Assembly (NCBI GenBank): GCA_002388905.1
Contig: DGNJ01000055.1
Coordinates: 11,363 to 43,627, forward strand
Reading direction: 5' to 3'
DNA length: 32,265 nucleotides
Origin: Cellvibrionales bacterium UBA4495
Lineage (GTDB): Bacteria > Pseudomonadota > Gammaproteobacteria > Pseudomonadales > Porticoccaceae
The notes under the pieces were generated by a model. That model saw nothing but the letters and a program-made list of their open reading frames with translations, did not search any database and was not told where the DNA came from. Below, one piece after another: positions 31,890 to 32,265 of the stretch. The position numbers and the translations under genes were made by a program. How positions within the stretch are numbered: the stretch's first letter is position 1; each line of letters starts with the position of its first letter.

Positions 31890-32265
31890 ATGTCGACCAC
31901 ACCGCGCAGTAGCGAGGCGAGCGAAATAGAAGCTGGCGGCAGAAAAGGCCGGGCCACCCTCGCCGGCATCGCGTTCTATTGCCTGGTCCTGGTGCTGCTT
32001 TTCCACGACACCATCGGGACCATGATCGGCACATGGAGCCGCTCCGAAACCTTCAGTCACGGTTTTCTGGTCCTGCCCATCAGCCTTTGGCTGATCTGGC
32101 GGCAGAGGATCAGGCTGGCCGGGATAACGGCCAGGCCCATCTTTACGCCGGTGGTGGCGCTGGGTTTTGCCGGACTGCTCTGGTATCTGGCCCGGATGAC
32201 GGACGTGCTTGTGGTCCAGCAACTGGCGCTGGTGACCATGGTGCTGGCCGGCATCTGGATGCTGG
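31890..32265 (+). CDS. xrtA: Exosortase A (3' end cut by window)
   Basis: This is the membrane transpeptidase-like enzyme that cuts and anchors PEP-CTERM proteins. Only the first 125 codons are in view, and the frame runs off the window end. The start ATG is at 31890, one base after the previous stop, with AGGAAGG nine bases upstream. After a polar lead of about 20 residues come hydrophobic segments (AFYCLVLVLLFHDTIG; HGFLVLPISLWLIWR; PVVALGFAGLLWYLA; VVQQLALVTMVLAGIWML), with the signature WSRSETFSHGFLVLPISLWL. This is the exosortase A N-terminal pattern. The catalytic Cys, Arg and His fall beyond the window and cannot be checked. The epsH name is also used. Confidence 0.93.
   Translation, partial: MSTTPRSSEASEIEAGGRKGRATLAGIAFYCLVLVLLFHDTIGTMIGTWSRSETFSHGFLVLPISLWLIWRQRIRLAGITARPIFTPVVALGFAGLLWYLARMTDVLVVQQLALVTMVLAGIWML

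Noticed and set aside
1..32265. CRISPR arrays, tRNA or rRNA genes, insertion sequences, prophage genes
   Set aside because: None seen on reading through: no regularly spaced repeats, no transposase or integrase motifs and no recognisable structural RNA.

Overview
The window reads as a high-GC (about 60% by eye, not computed) gammaproteobacterial chromosome segment, most likely from a marine or other free-living lineage. The basis is the rmuC/DUF2489 pair, the sequence character of the enzymes, and an exosortase A (XrtA/PEP-CTERM) exopolysaccharide locus. The exact genus cannot be told. Family names are assigned by recognition; no search was run.

Layout. 1-3524: end of rmuC, a small DUF2489 membrane protein, and a 7TM-DISM diguanylate cyclase with an intact GGEEF motif and I-site. 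3557-4078 (-): a class I-like inorganic pyrophosphatase. 4186-9577 (+): sugar-nucleotide genes, namely manC (GDP-mannose), glmM (GlcN-1-P), tviB and tviC (UDP-GlcNAc to UDP-GlcNAcA to UDP-GalNAcA, as in Vi antigen synthesis). 9913-11007 (+): a PEP-CTERM protein, the likely exosortase substrate, behind a sigma-54 promoter and followed by a strong terminator. 11210-12427 (-): the XrtA-associated AAA ATPase, away from its usual place in the EPS operon. 12593-12802 (+): a 69-residue two-TM protein. 12848-15236 (-): a three-gene HPr-rel-A cassette (PqqD-like protein, HprK-like kinase, nucleotidyltransferase). 15433-16113 (-): an unrecognised Tat-signal, Cys-containing protein, also behind a sigma-54 promoter. 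16846-20310 (+): the PrsK/PrsR two-component system, PrsR being a sigma-54 activator. 20364-21773 (-): the priming sugar transferase. 22615 to the window end (+): the EPS operon, with outer-membrane export lipoprotein, chain-length determinant, tyrosine autokinase, beta-barrel protein, wecB, polysaccharide deacetylase, FemAB-like protein, glycosyltransferase, and the first 125 codons of exosortase A.

How it fits together. ManC, GlmM, TviB, TviC and WecB supply activated mannose and aminosugar/aminouronic acid precursors. The sugar transferase primes undecaprenyl phosphate. Glycosyltransferases and modifying enzymes build and trim the polymer, and the export lipoprotein, chain-length protein, kinase and beta-barrel move it out. 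XrtA anchors PEP-CTERM proteins. PrsK/PrsR probably controls at least two exported proteins through sigma-54.

The best new signal is a 19-base element, CTGTCAGCTTATTTTACAA, found once upstream of the PEP-CTERM gene and once, with a single mismatch and in the same orientation, upstream of the Tat-signal gene. Each copy lies 60-95 bp before a GG-N10-GC sigma-54 promoter. It is a candidate PrsR enhancer site and ties the unknown Tat protein, and possibly the HPr-rel-A cassette downstream of it, to the PEP-CTERM regulon.
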